A stretch of DNA of 64,000 nucleotides from Hyperoodon ampullatus (lineage: Eukaryota; Chordata; Mammalia; Artiodactyla; Ziphiidae). Shown piece after piece: positions 51,110 to 63,670 of this stretch. The notes beneath the pieces are model-generated. The model did not search any database. It had not been told where the DNA came from and was given only the letters and a program-made list of their open reading frames with translations. The translations under genes and the position numbers were made by a program. The stretch lies in contig OX457075.1 of assembly GCA_949752795.1 (NCBI GenBank), positions 7,182,001 through 7,246,000 of the forward strand. Direction: 5' to 3'. The stretch's first letter is position 1. The number at the start of each line of letters is the position of its first letter.

Positions 51110-52420
51110 ATTATTTATTTTTATTTTTCCCCAACATTTTACTTTAAAAATTTTCAAGCCGTTAGGAAAGTTAAAAGAATATTATAGTCAACACCTGGAT
51201 TAGTGAATTGTTAACATTTTGCCTCCTTTGTTTTACTCTAGGTATATGTACTTTTAAAATCTTAAACCATTTGAAAGTTGTGGATCACATGACACTTTAA
51301 ATGTTTCAGCATAGCTCTCCTACGAATAGGGACGTTTTCTTACATACACAGAACACTGTTATACCTTGGAAAATTAGTAGCTCCATTGTTTAGTAGCTAG
51401 TTCACATTTTAAATTCTCATTTTCTCCAAAACATTTTTACATTCGCATGTATGTTTAAATCCAGGATTTCATCAAAGTTCACCCATTATTGCATTGGTTG
51501 TTAAATCTTGTCTTTTAAAATATAGAATAGTCTTTCCACCTTTTGTTTGTAACATTAACTTTTGAAGAGCTGAGGCCAGTTTTCTGAGAGAAGGTCCCAC
51601 GTTTTGGATTTGTCTGATTGTTTCCTCATTTTGAGATTCAGTGTAAGTGCTGGGAAGAGAACTTCGGAGATGATGATGTGTTCATGAATCACACCACAAG
51701 GCACAGGAGGCCTGTCTGCCTGGCTTCTGGTAACGCCATATCTCCTCACTTGTCTGAAATGCTGCCCGCCACAGCTCTCTCCTGTACATATTTCTGTTTG
51801 CAATTAGAAAGTAACTTGTGGAGTGATGAATATTTAAACTGTCGTTTCACTTGTCTTATTTTTACGCAAAAACCCTTAGTGGATCTCTCCCCATTTCCTA
51901 GAATGTAAGAGTGTAAGGGTATTCTTTGTTAGATATGTATTTTGCAAATATTTTCTCTCTGCCTATAATTCACCTTTTTTTTTGCCATTTAAATTTTTTT
52001 ATTTGTAAATTTTCTACTGAAGTATACTTGATTTACAATGTTGTGTTAGTTTCACACCTTTTTGTTTTCTTAACTGTGACTTTTGAAGAGCAGGAGTTTT
52101 TAATTTTGAAGTCCATTTTATCAGTCTTTTTCTTTCATAGCTCATGGTATTTGTGTCCTGTTTAAGAAATCTTCTGCCTAACACAGTGGTATATTTTCTC
52201 CCACGTTTTATTCTAGAAGTTTTATGGTTTGACTTTAGTACCAGGTTTATGAACTAATTTTAGTTATTTTTTGTGTATAATGTAAAGAAAGGGTGAGGTT
52301 CGCTTTTTCCATACTGATATCCAGTCATTTTTTCCCGGCTCCGTCTGTTGAAAATACCATCGTTTCCCCTTGAATTACCTTGGCACCTTTGTGGAAGATA
52401 AGTTGGCCATGTAACTATGG
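51110..52420 (-). mobile_element. Ancient L1 fragments
   Basis: Antisense old L1 in pieces: AACATTTTGCCTCCTTTGTT, GTGTCCTGTTTAAGAAATCT, TTTTTCCATACTGATATCCA. Boundaries approximate, no frame. Confidence 0.5.
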
Positions 52421-52559
52421 GTGTCAATGTTTTATTTGTTTGCTTGTTTGTTTTTTACAATGAGCATAATACATTTTTACCAAACAAGGGATTAGTGGGT
52501 GAGTAAAGTTACATTATAGGCTAATATCCCCAGAAATCCTGCAGGTCAGTGGAGGTGTA

Positions 52560-53040
52560 CTAATTTTTAGCCCTTTGAGGTCAGGGACTCTTTCATTCAT
52601 CTGTTAATTGAACAGTATTGAGTGTCCAGCATTGAATAAGACATCCATGGTCCCTGCACTTACAGAGCATGCAGTGGAATGAGGGAGACAGACCATAAGA
52701 AGGCGAACGCATACCTGAATAATAACATACTGTGGTGAGTCCTATAAAGGATGAAAAATAGGCTTACTGAGGAGAATGAGCAGAGAACCTCAGAAGTCCT
52801 ATCTGAGAGGTTTTTAAGCTGGAGCAGCACATATGAGAATCCCGATTGCAGAAATGAAGTTGGCACATTTGAGAAATTGAAAAGAAGCCCCTGGAGTGTA
52901 ATGCTTCCAGTGGAGAGTGTTCGTAGATAACTTTGGAAATGTAAACTGAGGCCTGACCATGCAGGGACTTGCTGGGATGATACATAGTCTGGATTTTATT
53001 TGAGTGAACTGGGAAGGCATTGAAGGTTTTGTTGCTTGTT
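52560..53040. mobile_element. L2-like remnant
   Basis: CATTCATCTGTTAATTGAAC, GGTCCCTGCACTTACAGAGC and GGCCTGACCATGCAGGGACT are L2-type phrases. Confidence 0.55.
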
Positions 53041-53049
53041 TTTGCTTAT

Positions 53050-53340
53050 TTTAGCAAATCATGTAATTACTGTCTAGATCAATAAATTAAACATAACTAG
53101 CAGCTTAAAAACCTCCCTTATGGCCCCCCTCCAGTGTTTACAGCATGCCGTCCAAAAAAAGCAACTACTGTTCTGACAGCTATCTCCATGGATTTAGTTT
53201 TAACTTCATCCTGTTTTTGAACCTTGTGTAAATGAAATCACACTGTGTACTATATAAGTGGAATCGTGGTGCCTGGGTTCTTTCATTCAGAATGACTTTT
53301 GTGAGAGTCATCCATGTTGTCGCTCATTTTCCCTGCTGTA
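53050..53340 (-). mobile_element. Ancient L1 fragment
   Basis: Antisense L1 phrases such as AATGAAATCACACTGTGTAC and GAGAGTCATCCATGTTG. Confidence 0.6.
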
Positions 53341-53879
53341 ATCTGAGGAGTCGTCACGTGATCGGGTTAGCTTTTAAAAGGCGGCGGGCTGTCCTCTGGG
53401 GAAGTGGGCTCTGAGAGGCAGGAGAAGCAGCCTGGAGACTGCGGAGGCAGCTGTGCAGGAGCCAAGGGGAGGTGCAGGGGCCAGTGTGAGGAGCTGGAGA
53501 CGTGGCATGAGGCAGGCAAGTGTGAGACGTGCACTTGGGAGGTAAGACTCCGGGAGTTCACTGACAGATTGGGCAAGAGTAGGAGTGAAGGGAAGGGGTG
53601 TGTCATGGTCTCCAGGTTTCTGGCTTTGACAACTGATAGATGGAAGTTTCATCTCCTTCTCATAGGAGGGACTGGGGGAAGGACACACTTAAGTAAAATA
53701 AAAACTAAGAGTTCATTATTAGGTATTTTAAGAGGCTTGTGAGATATGAGAGAAGCTGTCAAACAGGCATTTGTATTATGGGTATGGAGCATATTGGATT
53801 AAAATGGGAAGTTTGGGTAGTTTGCATGTTATGAGGCAGCTGCCATGTAAAGAGTTCTGTATTGGAGTTAGAAGATCTG

Positions 53880-54060
53880 AGTTTCACCATTTTACTCAAC
53901 TTCTGTTGGCTGTGTGACTAAGGGCAAATCACTTGATCTTTTTGAGCTCCATTCCTTCTCATCTGTAAAATGGGAATGATACTTTGCCTCATAGGATTAA
54001 ACAACATGTAATATATTAGGCCTCAGTTTATAGATATTTGGCCCAGTGGATGCTCAGAAA
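53880..54060 (+). mobile_element. MIR
   Basis: CTGTGTGACTAAGGGCAAAT, CTCATCTGTAAAATGGGAAT. Confidence 0.8.
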
Positions 54061-54079
54061 AGTTCATTCATGCACATGC

Positions 54080-54500
54080 AATTTGGATTGGTAGGAGAAA
54101 GTCGGATTATGGAAAATTTTGAAAGGCATGGAAGGGACTTGGTGTGGTATGGAGTTCAGAGTGTCTTAATATGGGAGTAGACCCAGTGCAGTTTGGTCTA
54201 GATGAAACTAAAGAAGAAGTAGTTAGAGGTGAGAAATATCTAGAAAATCAGTCATTGTAGGTCCAGGATAAGGTGCTGACGAGGGCCTGGCCTGACATGG
54301 ATGTAGAGATCAAAGAACAAATCAGAGTTCAAAGGAAGAGACTAGACTTGTCCAGTGATTAGTTTTACGGCCTCACAGAGAGGGAAGAATCAGTCACCTG
54401 TGAACCTGAGGCTGCTAGCCTGGGAAGCTAGAAAAATAGTGGAAGCAACGGCCGATCTGGGGTAGTCTGAAAGGAAAGCTGAGTTAAGGAAGGACAGTCT
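54080..54500. mobile_element. L2-like remnant (tentative)
   Basis: GGAAAATTTTGAAAGGCATG and nearby phrases resemble old L2; decayed. Confidence 0.35.
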
Positions 54501-54761
54501 GTTCAGCTTTGAACGTATGACTTTTAAGGTTATAGTATGTTATCTGTGGGTGGTTGGATATTCTCTGGCAGTGAGATCTTGTGGAAGAGAGCACAGGATT
54601 AGAAACTAAGAGGTTGCTTTTTCAGGCTTAATCGCTAATTAGCTTTGTAGTCTTGGGAAATTCAGCAAACATTGAATGTAGTTATCTGAAAAATGAAGCT
54701 AACACCTCCCCTGTCAGCTTTACAGGCTTGTTTTGTGGCTTAAATAAGAATGTATATGAGG

Positions 54762-54946
54762 AGACTTCCCTGGTGGTGCAGTGGTTAAGACTCGGAGCTC
54801 CCAAAGCAGGGGGCCTGGGTTTGATCCCTGGTCAGGGAACTAGATCCCACATGCATGCCGCAACTAAGAGTTCGCATGCCGCAACTAAGGAGCAGGCGAG
54901 CCTCAACTAAGACCTGGTCCAACCAAATTAATTAATTATTTTTAAA
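54762..54946 (+). mobile_element. Older CHR-related SINE
   Basis: Head ACTTCCCTGGTGGTGCAGTG, TTAATT tail. TSD AATGTATATGA at 54749-54759 and 54947-54957. Confidence 0.88.
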
Positions 54947-55348
54947 AATGTATATGAAGACACTGTAATTGTAAACTCTTATATACTATCATTGTAATAG
55001 GGTGATGTTATTTCTGTTCTTAGTTCAAACTAAGATAAAATATTTGGTTATAGAGCTAGAGAAGAGAAGAGAAGGGGGAAAATACCAAACTTCTCAGAAG
55101 TTTGTGTTTGGAACTAAATCGAAAGCATCAGAAATCTTAGTCTCTGAATACATGTGCCTGAAAACCTCTGTAGACTGTAATTTGGGGAGACTATCTGGAA
55201 GCTGATCTTGTGTACAACAATTATGAGAACCAAAAACACAGGTTGCATCTTGTCGAATGTTGGTATTTAACTTGCCTTCAAGTTGGAAGTTTGGAGAACT
55301 TTTGAATTCTACCTGTGTACTTGCCCCATGTGTGTTTACGGAATTTTA

Positions 55349-55783
55349 TTTATTTTATTTATTTTCTTTTTTTATTTCTTTTTCACATCTGACTTTTACT
55401 ACAGGATAATGATTTAATTAAGTATTCCTTTAGTTTTTAAAATTAATTAATTTATTAACATTTTGGCTGTGTTGGGTCTTTGTTGCTTCATGCGGGCTCT
55501 CTATTGCGGCAAGCGGGGGCTTCTCTTCGTTGCAGTGCGCGGGCTTCTCATTGCAGTGGCTTCTTTTGCTGCAGAGCATGGGCTCTAGGCGCACAGGCTT
55601 CAGTAGTTATGGCACACGGGCTCAGTAGTTGTGGCTCGCAGGCTCTAGAGCGCAAGCTCAGTAGTTGTGGCACACAGGCTTAGTGGCTCCGCGGCATGTG
55701 GGGTCTTCCCAGACCAGGGCTCGAACCCGTGTCCCCTGCATTGGCAGGCGGATTCTTAACCACCGTGCCACCAGGGAAGTCCC
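55349..55783 (-). mobile_element. Long CHR-type SINE with possible 3' transduced sequence
   Basis: Minus-strand long SINE. TSD TGTTTACGGAATTTTA (55333-55348) and TGTTTATGGAATTTTA (55784-55799). The TSDs enclose about 90 bp beyond the normal A-rich tail (55349-55440), including unique sequence TGACTTTTACTACAGGATAA, then another A-rich run. Confidence 0.88.
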
Positions 55784-55919
55784 TGTTTATGGAATTTTAG
55801 AACATACCCTTCTAGTGTCTGTGAGCTATATAGATTTTTGCCAAGGGTCAGAGTAGGGTAATGTTTCAACTCTTAAGCTATATATATATATAAAGAAATG
55901 ATTTCTAACCTTTGTCAGC

Positions 55920-56180
55920 ATTATCAGTACAGTATGCTGGTTAGGATCACAGACTATGAAACCAGACTGCCTGGCTCGAATCCCAGCTGTCAGCTAATGA
56001 CTGGCCTTGTGCATTTGAGCAAGTCATAACCTCTCTTGCCTCTGTTTCCCTATCCATAATGGGAACTGACATTAATGTCTAGCTGAAGGTTGTTGGGAGC
56101 ATTAAATGTAGTACTGTATTTAGAGCGCTTAACAGCTCCTGGCACACTCTATAAGCGCTCTTTAAGTGTCAGCGGTGGTT
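55920..56180 (+). mobile_element. MIR
   Basis: ACCAGACTGCCTGGCTCGAA, then ATTTGAGCAAGTCATAACCT and a decayed end. Confidence 0.75.
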
Positions 56181-56274
56181 ATTATAGAATAGTTAGTCGT
56201 TATTTTGGCAGTGACCAAGGAATAAAAGCACATGAAGGAAAGAAACAAATCCTCTCAGAACCTACAGCTGAAGA

Positions 56275-56510
56275 AAATGGAAGTGGCATAGTGGCAAAAA
56301 TCTTGGGCTTTAGAGTCAGAGATGCTTACATTCAAATCCTAATTTGGCCCCCTGGTTATAGGGGTTTAAGCAAGACACCTAACCCCTCTGAAACTCACTT
56401 TCTTTGCCTAGGAGGCAGGAGTCAGATACCCACCTTGCAGAGTTGTTTTGAGGATTAAATGAGATACATATAAAGTGCTTGGCCCAGAGTAGATGCTAAA
56501 AAAGCGGGAG
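56275..56510 (+). mobile_element. MIR
   Basis: GCTTTAGAGTCAGAGATGCT, GGTTTAAGCAAGACACCTAA, TTTTGAGGATTAAATGAGAT. Confidence 0.78.
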
Positions 56511-56569
56511 TACTCTCTCACACCCCATGCCCCCCATCCCTCACTCCACTATAGAGCAGTAAGGGCAGT

Positions 56570-58070
56570 TTGATTTCCTATATGCTCGCATATTCATTGT
56601 TTGCAATTTTAAAACTTCTAAAATTCTTTCCATTTGCTAACAGCAGAATAAACAACAGCTGTTTAATTGGATACACCTTGGAAAGTGTTGTCAGCTTTTG
56701 TTTCCTTCTTCCCTTTGCTCTTCTGGGTTACTTCCTTTATCATTATGGTAAATCCTACTAGAACCAAGATGGTGGACATTATTAGTTGGTCATGGAATTG
56801 AACTGGACTGTAGCTTCAGAATCCTCTTCCCAGTATTCCAGCAGCTACAGTCAGTTCATCAGACTTGATACAGTAGTGAAATCTTCTCAGCCTTAGAGCT
56901 TTTTAGAAGAAATGTTTGTAGGATTTTCAAAATAATATCTGGGCAGTCCATTAATCCTCTGTCTCAAGTTGTGAGACTGTCAAACCTTATGACAAAGCAG
57001 AGTGGTCTTAGAGCATTTCCTAACAGATGCTTATCCATACTATAACATTGTTACACAGTGTGGGCATTTTCAGACACCTTCTAGAGAAGGCACAATAATT
57101 GTGAGAGTGTAATGCAGTGACCCAACCAGGAGTGTGCATCAGTATGAGCTGGAATGTGGCCTTAAAATACTCATGCTCTAGGCCTCACCCCAGATTTACT
57201 GAATCAGAGTCATCAGTATATAGATCTTGACATGCACCTTTTGTAAAAGTAAAGATGATTCTGCTATACATACCACTGATTAAAAACAACTAGATACTGG
57301 CAAGAGTATAGGAAATCAGGCATCCCCTCACACTACTGGTACGAGTATAAATTGATATAGTACAGCCTATAAAACAGTTTTGCAGTATCTATCAAAATTC
57401 AGATCTGTCCTGGGAGAATACATATATGCATAAAGATACAGTTTCAAGAAGGTTTCCTGTAAACCTGTTTATAATACCAAACAGCTGTGAGCAACTCAAT
57501 GATTGTCAGTACGCAAATGGTTAAACATGTTAGGGTAGATTACACAGTTGTTTACTGTGCAACCACTGAAAGAGTGAAGTATGTATGAGAGTGATATGTA
57601 CACGCTGATGTAGAAAGCTATCTAGGACATACTTTAAGTTGAACAAGCAAGTCACAGAGTAAACTCTATTTTAAACATTTTGTGTGTAAATATGTAGAGA
57701 AATATTTGGAAGAGTACCCACTAAAGTATTTACAGTGGTTATCCATGACTTAGGAGAATGGAAATGGTGGAGTGGGAGAGGATTTGGCCTTTTAATTTTT
57801 GTATTTAAAATATTTGCAATAAGATTTTATTATTTTTATAATAACAACCACTGGATAAAATATGAATGATTTAAGGAAAGCGCACATGGAACCTAATTTG
57901 TATGTGTCAGGACACTGCTTATTTTGCAATTTACGGTTTTAACTGAGACTTATAATCTCTAATTTGGGAAACAGAAAGGAATGTCAAAACTGTTTTGCAC
58001 GATGGCAAAGAAGATAAAACTTTGTTACTCAAGTTATTGTGAAAGTAATTGAGTTTCAAACAGATAAGCG
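56570..58070. other. Intronic, no recognised gene
   Basis: Unique sequence with a decayed hAT-type (MER-like) piece at about 57120-57290 (TACTGAATCAGAGTCATCAG) and an L1-like stretch near 57300-57850. Confidence 0.4.
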
Positions 58071-58073
58071 TTT

Positions 58074-58282
58074 TTTTTTTTTTTTTTTTTGTGGTACGCG
58101 GGCCTCTCACTGTTGTGGCCTCTCCCGTTGCGGAGCACAGGCTCCGGATGCGCAGGCTCAGCAGCCATGGCTCACGGGCCCAGCCGCTCCGCGGCATATG
58201 GGATCCTCCCAGACCGGGGCACGAACCCGTATCCCCTGCATCGGCAGGCGGACTCTCAACCACTGCGCCACCAGGGAGGCCC
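58074..58282 (-). mobile_element. Short CHR-type SINE upstream of NSD3 exon 2
   Basis: Minus-strand copy about 200 bp before the exon 2 acceptor. Perfect TSD CAGATAAGCGTTT at 58061-58073 and 58283-58295. Confidence 0.95.
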
Positions 58283-58480
58283 CAGATAAGCGTTTAAGAT
58301 AAAACGTATTTGCTCTGTGTCAGAATTATATTGGCTACCTGTTTTAAAAATTTAGTTTGTGCAGATCTGGATATGAAAATTGGATTCAGAATATTTTACT
58401 TTAATCCTTTTGCAGTTGATTAGCCTCTAATCTTTGAGGATGTTAACTAACACCTTTTAATCTCTCTTTTAAAACTTTAG

Positions 58481-59199
58481 GCCCGATGAGAGAAAGGGAA
58501 AGTTAAGGATGCTGGAGCAGAACAATGGATTTCTCTTTCTCTTTCATGCAAGGGATCATGGGAAACACAATTCAGCAACCACCTCAACTCATTGACTCCG
58601 CCAACATCCGTCAGGAGGATGCCTTTGATAACAACAGTGACATTGTTGAAGATGGTGGCCAGACACCATACGAAGCTACCTTGCAGCAAGGCTTTCAGTA
58701 CCCACCTACAACAGAAGATCTTCCTCCACTCACGAATGGCTACCCATCATCAATCAGCATGTACGAAACTCAAACCAAATACCAGTCCTATAACCAGTAT
58801 CCCAATGGGTCGGCCAATGGCTTTGGTGCAGTTAGAAACTTTAGCCCCACTGACTATTACCATTCAGAAATTCCAAACACAAGACCACATGAAATTCTGG
58901 AAAAACCTTCTCCTCCACAGCCACCACCTCCTCCTTCAGTACCACAGACTGTGATTCCAAAGAAGACTGGCTCACCTGAAATTAAACTAAAAATAACCAA
59001 AACTATCCAGAATGGCAGGGAATTGTTTGAGTCTTCCCTTTGTGGAGACCTTTTAAATGAAGTACAGGCAAGTGAGCACACAAAGTCAAAGCATGAAAGC
59101 AGAAAAGAAAAGAGGAAAAAAAGCAACAAGCATGATTCATCTAGATCTGAAGAGCGCAAGTCACACAAAATCCCCAAATTAGAACCAGAGGAACAAAAT
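58481..59199 (+). CDS. NSD3: NSD3 exon 2: start codon and residues 1-225
   Basis: N-terminal part of NSD3 (WHSC1L1), a nuclear histone H3 lysine-36 methyltransferase; human full length is about 1,437 residues, and a short isoform lacks the catalytic SET domain. The acceptor AAAACTTTAG precedes 58481. Translation starts at 58525 (A at -3, G at +4) and runs 675 bp to the donor AAT|GTAAGT, phase 0. Residues 152-163 (EIKLKITKTIQN) are the known BRD4 ET-domain-binding motif and are identical to human as I recall it. A polyproline run lies at 130-140 and a Lys/Arg-rich, NLS-like stretch at 186-217. Compared with remembered human sequence I see only A41V, A61P and V79M, so strong constraint is evident. 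The PWWP, PHD and SET domains are encoded downstream of the window. Identification is certain. Confidence 0.98.
58509..58595 (+). other. uORF 4, overlapping the NSD3 start codon
   Basis: ATG at 58509-58511 opens a 28-codon frame beginning MLEQNNGFLFLFHAR and ending at TGA 58593-58595, overlapping the first 24 codons of NSD3 in another frame. The main ATG lies 16 nt downstream in a good context, so this could lower main-frame initiation. Confidence 0.6.
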
Positions 59200-59499
59200 G
59201 TAAGTTGAAACATCTTTTTGAAAAAATTTGTAATATTTCACATTTACTGGAAGTCTAAGAGATCTTTTTCAGTTTTTATCTCTCCAAATGTAAATATTTC
59301 TGATAACTTCTTTCATCTGATCCCTAGCATGGAGCTTGGGATGTTATGATAGGTGGTAAGTAAATATTTGTTGAGTAAATGAATGGACATCATCAGAGTA
59401 AAGAAATATTTTAGAAACATGTGACACTAAGAATCTTGCCTCCTATGTTTCTTTGTTTAATAGCCTCACTTAATTTTGCTTGTAATAAACTGGTTTCTG

Positions 59500-59999
59500 T
59501 GAAATTGAGTTATTTATAGTGAGGTGTATGGACCTAGAGTGTGTCACACAGAGTGAAGTTAGTCAGAAAGAGAAAAACAAATACTGTATGCTGACACATA
59601 TATATGGAATCTTAAAAAAAAAAAAAGTTCTGAAGAACCTAGGGGCAGGACGGGAATAAAGACGGAGACGTAGAGAATGGCTTGAGGACACGGGGAGGGG
59701 TAAGGGTAAGCTGGGACAAAGTGAGAGAGTGGCATGGACATATATCCACTACCAAATGTAAAATAGATAGCTAGTGGGAAGCAGCTGCATGGCACAGGGA
59801 GATCAGCTTGATTCTTTGCGACCACCTAGAGGAGTGGGATAAGGAGGGTGGGAGGGAGACGCAAGAGGGAAGGGATGTGGGAAAATATGTATGCATATAG
59901 CTGATTCACTTTGTTACACAGCAGAAACTAACACAGCACTGTAAAGCAATTATACTCCAATAAAGATGTTTAAAAAACCCAACCAAACAAACAAAACTC
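59500..59999 (+). mobile_element. 5'-truncated L1 (3' UTR)
   Basis: L1 end reading GTCAGAAAGAGAAAAACAAA to AATAAAGATGTTTAAAAAAC, closely related to 42100-42595. TSD CTGGTTTCTG at 59490-59499 and 60000-60009. Confidence 0.9.
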
Positions 60000-60659
60000 C
60001 TGGTTTCTGAAGATGAAGAGGAAAGGCAGAGAAAGATGGTTAATGATATTGGTTTTCCATTGTTCCAGACCGACTTTTGCCAGTAGAGCTTAGATTTAAC
60101 CCTCATTACTAGTGTGTTTGCCACAAAATAACCGGAAGTAAATAAAATTTACTTCAAAATTTTTATAAAATCAGAGTTAGTATTCATACATATTCACTAA
60201 ATCTTCAGGTAGAGGTTTTATAAAAGTCATTCTTTAATGGTAACTTAAGATGCATGCCACTAATTTTTTTTTAACATCTCTGAGGTTTCAGTATTAATTT
60301 TCTTAGTAAGAAAGGTATGTAACAAATCAATGCTAGCTTGAATGAAGAGTTTTTAGTTAGTGTTCCAATACATGGTATTACTTGAAGATGTCCCCAGACA
60401 CTGATTTGGGAAGAAATGAATATCTGTGAATTTTTATGACAGTTGTATGCTTTTCTATCTGCACTGCCTCAATAAGTTAATTTATCATCTTCTGTTCAAA
60501 GAAATGTTTACATCTTACCAGCTCCCCTTTTCCTTGGTAGCTGGGTTCCACTGCTTCACACAACTCAAATACGATGTTTTTCTGGAGTAAAGGTCACACT
60601 GGTTCTAGGCTCTCACAAGTCTCAGTGTGATATTTCAGTATGTTTTTCTCATTTTTCTA

Positions 60660-60870
60660 TAGTTTTCTTATTCATTTAACAAATATCAACTGAGTACCTA
60701 ATGTGTGCTAGACACTTTTCTAAGAATTGAAAGTCGGGCAGTGAATGAAAAGTAAAGATGCCTACTTTCAGGTTGCTAATATTCTAGTAAGAAGAGGCAG
60801 AAAATACATACATACGTATGCAAATGAGTCTACGTTTAGATAGTGGTAGGTGCTATGAAGAAAATCAAAC
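60660..60870 (+). mobile_element. L2-like remnant
   Basis: TTCATTTAACAAATATCAAC, GAGTACCTAATGTGTGCTAG, then decayed sequence. Confidence 0.6.
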
Positions 60871-63175
60871 TGGGTGATGAGATAAAGAGTAATCGCGGAC
60901 ACTAGCAGTTCTTCCATCTTAGTTCTGCAGCTGTAAAATGGAGGCTTTGAAACTAAGTGGTTTCTGGAATGCCTTTGAATTTCTTATGTCATTTATTAAA
61001 TGCCCCCCACAGAACTTAGCTCACATAGTATCTTACACTGTTTATTAAATGAATGAATCAGTGGAAGGAGAGAAGTTAACCTTTTACCCTCCAGAGACAT
61101 CCACTGTAGCAATTCTTTCATGGACCTGCAGTGAAAAGACATGTGATGCACTATGACCCTTAGCAATCACGAAAATGCATAAAACCTGCATTTGCTTTTA
61201 GCTTAGGTCCTAAGAACCATCTTGCTGGCCCGTCTTGCTTTTGCTCTAGAGAATCTGGCAAATAGGAGAATATCCAATTTTATTTATTAGGCTAGACTTC
61301 TTGCCTTTATTGGTAAAAATATTAAAATATATAGTTTAAAATATGTCACAAAATAGAAATAGGGCTGGAAGCAGAGAAGATAGTCTGTTCATTTTTCGTA
61401 TCCACTCTTTGTTTTATTGGAATCTAGGAAAAAAATTCAGTGCAGTGATGTGATATTTCTAGTAGTCACTTTTCAGTGAGATTTTAAAGCCAATTCTGTC
61501 TTTGTTGGATGTCTGCTATGTATGGCTGTTTATATCACTTAAACCTTCAGTTAACTGTTATATCCAGGAATTAGAATGTTTAGATGTAATTTAAGAGTTT
61601 TAGTTCATTTTCTTTTTTAGTAAATCATGTGGGGCATAATTTAATATTTTATTATTTAGGATCTTACAGTATCTTGGGGTAAAGGAATGTCACTTTGACT
61701 GAAGGTATAGATGTGTTAAGTGGCATTGATTGCACTAAATGTTACCAAGACCATTGCCTGAGAGTTGAGTTTTGGGGGAAAATCCAGGGTTTTTTCTTTC
61801 AAAGAAATATGGTGAAAAACTAAGCTCTTGTTAGTTGAATTTGATTAATTAAACTTTTATCACACATGGGAGGCAGTTATAAGCTCAAGAGATGGTGCCA
61901 TAAAAATGAGGCTCCATTCTGACAGTAGAACTTTGGGCTGGAGGCCCCAAAGGCCCTGCTTATTGTTAGTGCCGTGTCTCTGCTAAGCCATGCGGACAAG
62001 GGATGTGCACAAATCAACCTGTTTTTTGTAACTGTGTATGTGTTTAATGGGGTTTTCTTAACTTGAACAACATCTCTTTTGCTTTCTTCAGGACAGTTGT
62101 TTTTAAGTGCTTTAATTCTTGATGCCCTTGTGCCTCCTGGTTGTCACTGGGGGTCCACGCCCTTGGTGTTCAGCATTGTAGCGGGCGTAGAAGGGAAAGA
62201 AGCCCACGTAAGAGTTTGCCCACACCACGGGACAGCTCCCCTCCCCCAGATGCTTGAGGGAAGCATAATGAGAACTGTGTGCCTGGGATGAGTGTCCTCA
62301 AGCTGGGTTTGCAGATGTATAGATAGATATAGTTATAGCTATAGATATATGGATATAGATGTCGATTTCTTCCTTAAAAGCTTGCTCGTAGGTTCTTTTT
62401 TGAGACAAACAAAGCAAACAAAATCTCATCTAAAATAATACACTTAAAGATTTCACTTCTTTTTTCTTTCCTTTTTTCTTCATACTTGATCTACAAGTAT
62501 TTCCTCCCAATTCTGAGCTGTTCGGCCTTCTAAAGAGTGGCTGTTCTTTGGAACAACCTAAGTGTATCTTCTCAACAATGAAAATGTGTCCAAACATCCA
62601 GGCAGCAGGAGACCTGAGATCACTACTGAAATTGTATATTTTGTAAAGCTGCTTTAGCTGTTTTCTCTCCCACCAAATTAGAAACATGTGGAAATGTTTC
62701 TGCAGTTCTTCCTCCTTGGCAGGTGTAATGCCTCAGGCATGTGAGTGTAGGCCCTATTCAAACATTGGTCTTCTACTAGCACTTTGGTGGGCTTATCCAC
62801 TAAGGCCAGTCTCATTAACTCTTAGCTTGCCATTTTCACTTATAAAAAGCCAGATGGCTGGTTTGGTCCCATTAGCACTAAGTTAGAGGTTATATTTGGT
62901 TCTCCAGCCTCAGAGTGTTAGGTCTTAAAATTCTTAGAAACTGTTCATATGCATTGCAAATTTACACAGTTATTCAGAAAGTAAAAGAAAAATGCACGAA
63001 TAATTTACTGACTTGACATTTTTCTTTCTACCTTAAATGATGACATAAGTTTTTGGTTCTTTTAGAGAATATGATTTTACTTAATGTTTTGAAAACTATT
63101 AAGGATTTCGAATTCTGCCAGATTTGATGAGTATTATTCATCCTGATAAATCTCTTGGGTTTTAATTAAAAAAAG
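60870..63175. other. Intronic, no recognised gene
   Basis: Unique NSD3 intron 2 sequence with a GATA/TATA-like simple repeat at 62318-62360. No NSD3 exon was found. Confidence 0.45.
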
Positions 63176-63180
63176 ACCAA

Positions 63181-63314
63181 TTTTTTTTTTTTTTTTTTTT
63201 TTTTGTCTACGCCACATGGCTTGTGGGGTCTTAGTTCCCCGACCAGGGATTGAACCTGGGCCCTCAGCAGTGAAAGCACCAAGTCCTAACCACTGGACCG
63301 CCAGGGAATTCCCC
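63181..63314 (-). mobile_element. Old CHR-related SINE
   Basis: Minus-strand copy with T-run, ending ACCGCCAGGGAATTCCCC. Confidence 0.88.
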
Positions 63315-63318
63315 CTAA

Positions 63319-63647
63319 TTTTTTTTTTTAATTTATTTTTGGCTGCTTTGGGTCTTCCTTGCTGCATTCGGGCTTTCTCTAGGTGCGGCAAGTGGGGGGC
63401 TACTCTTTGTTCAGGTGTGCGGGCTTCTTATTGCAGTGGCTTCTCTTGTTGTGGTGCGTGGGCTTCAGTAGTTGTAGCATGCAGGCTCAGTAATTGTGGC
63501 TTCTGGGCTCTTGAGAACTGGCTCAGTAGTTGTGGCGCACGGGCTTAGCTGCTCCACGGCATGTGGGATCTTCCCGGACCAGGGCTCGAACCCGTGTCCC
63601 CTGCATTGGCAGGCGGATTCTCAACCACTGTGCCACCAGGGAAGCCC
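63319..63647 (-). mobile_element. Long CHR-type SINE
   Basis: Minus-strand long form, ending GTGCCACCAGGGAAGCCC. TSD unclear because of crowding. Confidence 0.92.
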
Positions 63648-63670
63648 TCATTTAAAATTAAGATGACTCG

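Larger units (their letters stand above)
22204..58480 (+). other. NSD3: NSD3 intron 1 (36.3 kb)
   Basis: A GT-AG intron (GTAAAG to AAAACTTTAG). It holds most of the mobile elements listed here. Open frames inside either read through SINEs and L1 or lack coding character. No convincing internal exon was recognised, although alternative untranslated first exons cannot be excluded. Confidence 0.85.
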
